This document shows, one piece after another, positions 61,172 through 64,000 of a stretch of DNA of 64,000 nucleotides. This stretch comes from Kineococcus rhizosphaerae (GTDB taxonomy: Bacteria; Actinomycetota; Actinomycetes; Actinomycetales; Kineococcaceae): NCBI RefSeq assembly GCF_003002055.1, contig NZ_PVZF01000001.1, forward strand, positions 372,001-436,000, in the 5' to 3' direction. A program made the translations under genes and the position numbers. Each line of letters starts with the position of its first letter. Position 1 is the stretch's first letter. A model generated the notes under the pieces. The model did not search any database. It was not told where the DNA came from and saw only the letters and a list, made by a program, of their open reading frames with translations.

Positions 61172-63541
61172 TCAGCGCAGGCCGGGGTCGCCGGCGGCGT
61201 CGAGCAGCAGCCCCGCCCAGGCGCCGGAGGTCGCCGGACGGCCGTCGAGGAAGCCGACGGGGACGTCCAGGGACAGCACGTCCAGCGGGTCCGGGCTCTC
61301 GGCGGCGCGGTGCACGGCCAGGCGACGGGCCGGCAGGCCGACGCCGTCCAGAGCGCGCAGCAGGCTGGCCACGGCGTGGCTGCGGCGGGTGGCGTCGACG
61401 CACACGACGACGGAGGCGGCGCCGACCTCGGCGGCCATGCGGGCCGCGCGCTCGGCGTCGGCGCCGGTCGGACGGGCCGGGATGGCCACGGTCAACGGTG
61501 CGCTCCAGCGACGGGCCTGCTCCTGACGGGCGGGCAGCTCGTCGGCGGTGACCGTGTTCTGCACGTCGGCGCGGCCCAGCACCAGGGGCGCCTCCGAGCC
61601 GACCTCGTCGGCGACCAGCAGCGCGGCCGCGACCACCGCGTCGGCCTCGCCGATCACGACGACCAGTTCACCGGCCCCGACGCGCAGCGGCGCGGGGACG
61701 TCGATGTCGCGGGCCAGGCGCAGCACGTCACCGGTGTCCTGCGGCTCGCGGTACGACACGCGGGAGGGCGCCTGACGCTCACTGTAGGTGGACACGGGTT
61801 CACGGTAAGTCAGATCCATGGTCATCGCCTCGTTGTCGTTCGCGCTTCGGTCGGTTGCACGTTCTGCTCCACGCTCGGGGAGGCGCTCGCGCTGGGGCTG
61901 GCTGCGCGCGACGCGCTCCTCCTGGCGCTCGTAGTCCTGCGGCGCGTACGGCTGCTCGTAGGTCTGCTCGTAGGTCTGCTCGAGAGCGTCGTAGTCGTGG
62001 GCCCACTCACGGCGGTCGGTCTCGAACCGGTCGCCGAACTGGTCACCGAACTGGTCGGCGAACTGGTCCTCGACGGCCGCGGGGCGGCGCAGTTCCGGAC
62101 GACGGGCGGGGCCGCGGCCCTGGGCGGTCGCGCCGTTGGGAGCACCGAACTGATCGGACACGCGTTCCTCCGGAGTGCGAGCGGGACGTGCCTCGGGACG
62201 GCCCTGACGAGGACGGACGGGGCGGTCCGAGGTCGTCACGGAGCGTACATCAGCCGTTACTCCAGTCGCAGGGGTTCGCGTGGCGCCCGACCGCATCGAG
62301 GCCATCGTCCGCGCGAAGGAGTCGCTCTCGGTCGAGATCGGCCGGTGCGGGCGCACCGCGCGCACCTCGCGCACCTCGCGCACGGGGGCCTGCTGGCCGG
62401 CGGCGAACATCGCCCCGAGGCGGTCGGTGCCCTCGGCGGCGTCGGCCGCGGCCAGGACGTCACCCAGCGAGCGGGGCGCGGCCTGCTCCATGCGCTCGGC
62501 CTGCCGGCGGCGGACCTCGGCGGTCCGCTGCGCCCGCTGACGCTCGGCGTGGGCGCGCTCGGCCTGCTGACGCTCGGCCTGCTGACGCTGGATCAACTGC
62601 TGCTGCATCCGCTCCTCTTCCAGGGCTCGTTCTGCGGCCTCGCGCTCGCGGGCGGCACGCTCGACCTCGGCGCGCTCGCGGGCGGCGCGCTCGGCCTCGG
62701 CACGCTCGGCCAGCACACGCTCGGCCTCGGCACGCTCGGCCAGCACACGCTCGGCCTCGGCACGCTCGGCCTCGGCGCGCCGGCGTTCGGCGAGCTCGAC
62801 CTCCGCACGCTCAGCCTCGGCACGCTCAGCCTCAGCCTGCTCGATCTCGGCCTGCGCCTGCTCCAGCAGGTCGTCCTCGAAGGCGACGACGGCCTGCTCG
62901 GCCGCCTCCTGCGAGGTCGGCTCGGCTTGAGCGGTGTCACCCGTTTGCGCGATCACGACGGGGTACTCGGCATCCGCGGCCGGAACCTTGAGCCCGCCCT
63001 GCGCGGCGCCCTCACCGGTCGTCGGCGCGGTCGTCGGCCCGGTGGCCGACCCCGAGGCGCGCAGCACCTCCAGCAGCCCGGCACGGGCGGCTTCGAACTC
63101 GTGCGCCTGCTCGTCGGCGGCGACCTCACCGGCGACCTCACCGGCGAGCGCCGGGGCGCTCGGGGCGCTCGGGGCGCTCGAGGTGTCGGGACCGGTGGCG
63201 CTGCGGGCGGTGCTCTCGGCGGCGTCGGCGGCGGCGAGCAGGGCCTCGAAGTCGAGGGCCTCGCGCTGCTCCAGGCCGTCGGTGGCGGTGGTGGGGTCGG
63301 GCAAGGACTCTCCCGTGGAGTGGTCGGTGCGGGTTTCGGGGCCGGTCTCGGTGCCGGTGGGGGCGCCGGCGCCGTCCATCTCGACGGTCACCTCGTAGCG
63401 CTCCTTGCTGAAGAAGCCGGCGACGCCTCCGGAGCGGATGCGCTCGGCGCGCACGACGCGCGCGGCGCTGCCGTGCTGCTCGCGCACGGAGTTCAGGAGT
63501 TCCTGCAGGTCAGAGCCTTCAAGAAGCAAGTGCATGGACAC
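61172..63541 (-). CDS. FlhF-like protein with a long coiled coil and a degenerate nucleotide site
   Basis: A 789-residue protein. The N-terminus (GSAARVVRAERIRSGGVAGF followed by FSKERYEVTVE) resembles the start of FlhF. Residues about 220-370 are a Glu/Arg/Ala heptad-rich coil (AERVLAERAE repeats). The C-terminal 220 residues resemble an SRP-GTPase domain in layout, but where the P-loop should be it reads ELVVVIGEADAVVAAALLVA, without GxxxxGKT. It follows flhA with a 23-nt overlap, the usual flhF position. Loss of GTP binding is inferred. ATG 63535 is an alternative start. Confidence 0.65.
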   Translation of the reverse strand: MSMHLLLEGSDLQELLNSVREQHGSAARVVRAERIRSGGVAGFFSKERYEVTVEMDGAGAPTGTETGPETRTDHSTGESLPDPTTATDGLEQREALDFEALLAAADAAESTARSATGPDTSSAPSAPSAPALAGEVAGEVAADEQAHEFEAARAGLLEVLRASGSATGPTTAPTTGEGAAQGGLKVPAADAEYPVVIAQTGDTAQAEPTSQEAAEQAVVAFEDDLLEQAQAEIEQAEAERAEAERAEVELAERRRAEAERAEAERVLAERAEAERVLAERAEAERAARERAEVERAAREREAAERALEEERMQQQLIQRQQAERQQAERAHAERQRAQRTAEVRRRQAERMEQAAPRSLGDVLAAADAAEGTDRLGAMFAAGQQAPVREVREVRAVRPHRPISTESDSFARTMASMRSGATRTPATGVTADVRSVTTSDRPVRPRQGRPEARPARTPEERVSDQFGAPNGATAQGRGPARRPELRRPAAVEDQFADQFGDQFGDRFETDRREWAHDYDALEQTYEQTYEQPYAPQDYERQEERVARSQPQRERLPERGAERATDRSANDNEAMTMDLTYREPVSTYSERQAPSRVSYREPQDTGDVLRLARDIDVPAPLRVGAGELVVVIGEADAVVAAALLVADEVGSEAPLVLGRADVQNTVTADELPARQEQARRWSAPLTVAIPARPTGADAERAARMAAEVGAASVVVCVDATRRSHAVASLLRALDGVGLPARRLAVHRAAESPDPLDVLSLDVPVGFLDGRPATSGAWAGLLLDAAGDPGLR
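62701..62760 (-). repeat. Two identical 30-bp units inside the FlhF-like gene
   Basis: Bases 62701-62730 and 62731-62760 are identical, and a partial third unit follows. In the protein they give two exact copies of a 10-residue AERVLAERAE-type unit of the coiled coil. The array is likely to vary in length between strains. Confidence 0.9.
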
Positions 63542-64000
63542 CGCTCACCGATCCAACCGTCTCGATCCGGGGGTGGTTGCTCACGTCGTCGTAGGACAGG
63601 ACGTGCAGGCGGCCCACGGCCACCTTCAGCAGGCGGCGCAGCGGGGCGCGCAGCGGGGGTGCGCACACCAGGACCGCGCTGATGCCCTGCCCTTCGGCAC
63701 GTTCGAGGCAGGAACTTGAGCCGGTCACCAGGTGCTCGGCGGTCAGGGCGTCCAGGGCGAGGCTGGCGCCGATCTCCCCGGGGCGCAGGGAGTCGGCCAG
63801 CTGCTGCTCCAGGAGCGGGTCCAGGGTGATGACGTGCAGGACGCCGTCCTGCTCGTGGACGGCCGCCACGGCCGGGCCCAGGGCGCGGCGGGAGGCCTCC
63901 ACGAGCCCGTCGAGGTCGGAACCGGCCTTGGCGCGCAGGGACAGCGCCTCGAAGATGCGCGCCAGGTCCCGGATCGGGACGGCCTCGTCGAGCATGGCCT
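63519..64000 (-). CDS. flhA: FlhA, flagellar export gate protein, C-terminal part (runs off the window)
   Basis: The last 160 residues of FlhA: MLDEAVPIRDLARIFEALSL, LVTGSSSCLERAEGQGISAV, APLRRLLKVAVGRLHVLSYD and IETVGSVSGV. This is the cytoplasmic docking domain that binds chaperone-substrate complexes. The frame is open through the right edge, so the N-terminal membrane part lies outside. Its stop at 63519 overlaps the FlhF-like gene by 23 nt. Confidence 0.92.
   Translation of the reverse strand, partial: AMLDEAVPIRDLARIFEALSLRAKAGSDLDGLVEASRRALGPAVAAVHEQDGVLHVITLDPLLEQQLADSLRPGEIGASLALDALTAEHLVTGSSSCLERAEGQGISAVLVCAPPLRAPLRRLLKVAVGRLHVLSYDDVSNHPRIETVGSVSGVHALAS

Overview
The window is very GC-rich (clearly above 70% by eye), dense and mostly chromosomal-looking actinobacterial DNA. 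Codons end almost always in G or C, GTG starts are common, and many genes overlap by 4 nt at GTGA or ATGA. An alkene operon with a fused oleBC gene, a flagellar block (flhA, an flhF-like gene, a PilZ gene, csrA) and a Tat-exported ferritin-like desiccation-type protein together suggest a motile, desiccation-tolerant actinobacterium close to Kineococcus (Kineosporiaceae). The genus is an inference; there is no rRNA here to settle it.

Layout. 0-9.4 kb: small metabolic genes (DUF1059, nitroreductase, nucleoside hydrolase, nucleotidyltransferase, CDP-alcohol phosphatidyltransferase, an ArsR-SRPBCC operon, a methyltransferase, a membrane hydrolase) and a divergent FAD-monooxygenase/MarR pair. 9.4-18 kb: looser accessory DNA with a ferritin-like protein, a broken SRAP (YedK/HMCES) gene, a P-loop kinase, two methyltransferases, an aminoglycoside-phosphotransferase-like gene, a nucleotidyltransferase, GrpB and DUF3626 genes. 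18-20.7 kb: a repeat-rich spacer followed by an intact XerC/D-like tyrosine recombinase. 20.7-24.5 kb: MarR-MFS efflux operon, an acetyltransferase and an M20 peptidase.

24.5-30.4 kb: a GntR/FCD regulator and a five-gene catabolic operon. It encodes a TIM-barrel isomerase/epimerase, an L-erythrulose-kinase-like DhaK-DhaL fusion, an RpiB-type isomerase, a TIM-type isomerase and a 3-hydroxyacid/hydroxyacyl-CoA dehydrogenase, and it ends at a strong hairpin. The kinase and the two isomerases would take L-erythrulose to D-erythrose 4-phosphate; the first and last enzymes probably feed an unknown C4/C5 sugar or sugar acid into that route. 30.4-37.2 kb: VOC protein, WYL regulator, CelD/FemAB-like acetyltransferase, hydrolase, kinase, Rieske lipoprotein and ilvD. 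37.2-38.6 kb: a second tyrosine recombinase whose nucleophilic tyrosine is a cysteine, bracketed by copies of a short AT-rich repeat; a third copy lies at 43.7 kb.

38.7-47.2 kb: MoeB/ThiF-rhodanese protein, GAF-like membrane protein, secreted GH26-like glycosidase, VanY-type carboxypeptidase, several small unknown genes, a truncated luciferase-like oxidoreductase and tRNA-Leu(GAG). 47.3-57.5 kb: a MoxR-DUF58-TgpA operon followed by oleA-oleBC-oleD and an App1-type phosphatase. 57.5-64 kb, minus strand: a 31-residue peptide gene, a PAS-GGDEF protein, and the flagellar/post-transcriptional block csrA, small membrane protein, YcgR/PilZ protein, degenerate FlhF-like protein and the 3' end of flhA.

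A recurring regulatory theme is a TAnnnT hexamer exactly 6-7 nt before the start codon, with no ribosome binding site between, which suggests many leaderless mRNAs. No CRISPR array, rRNA, complete insertion sequence or prophage structural genes were seen.
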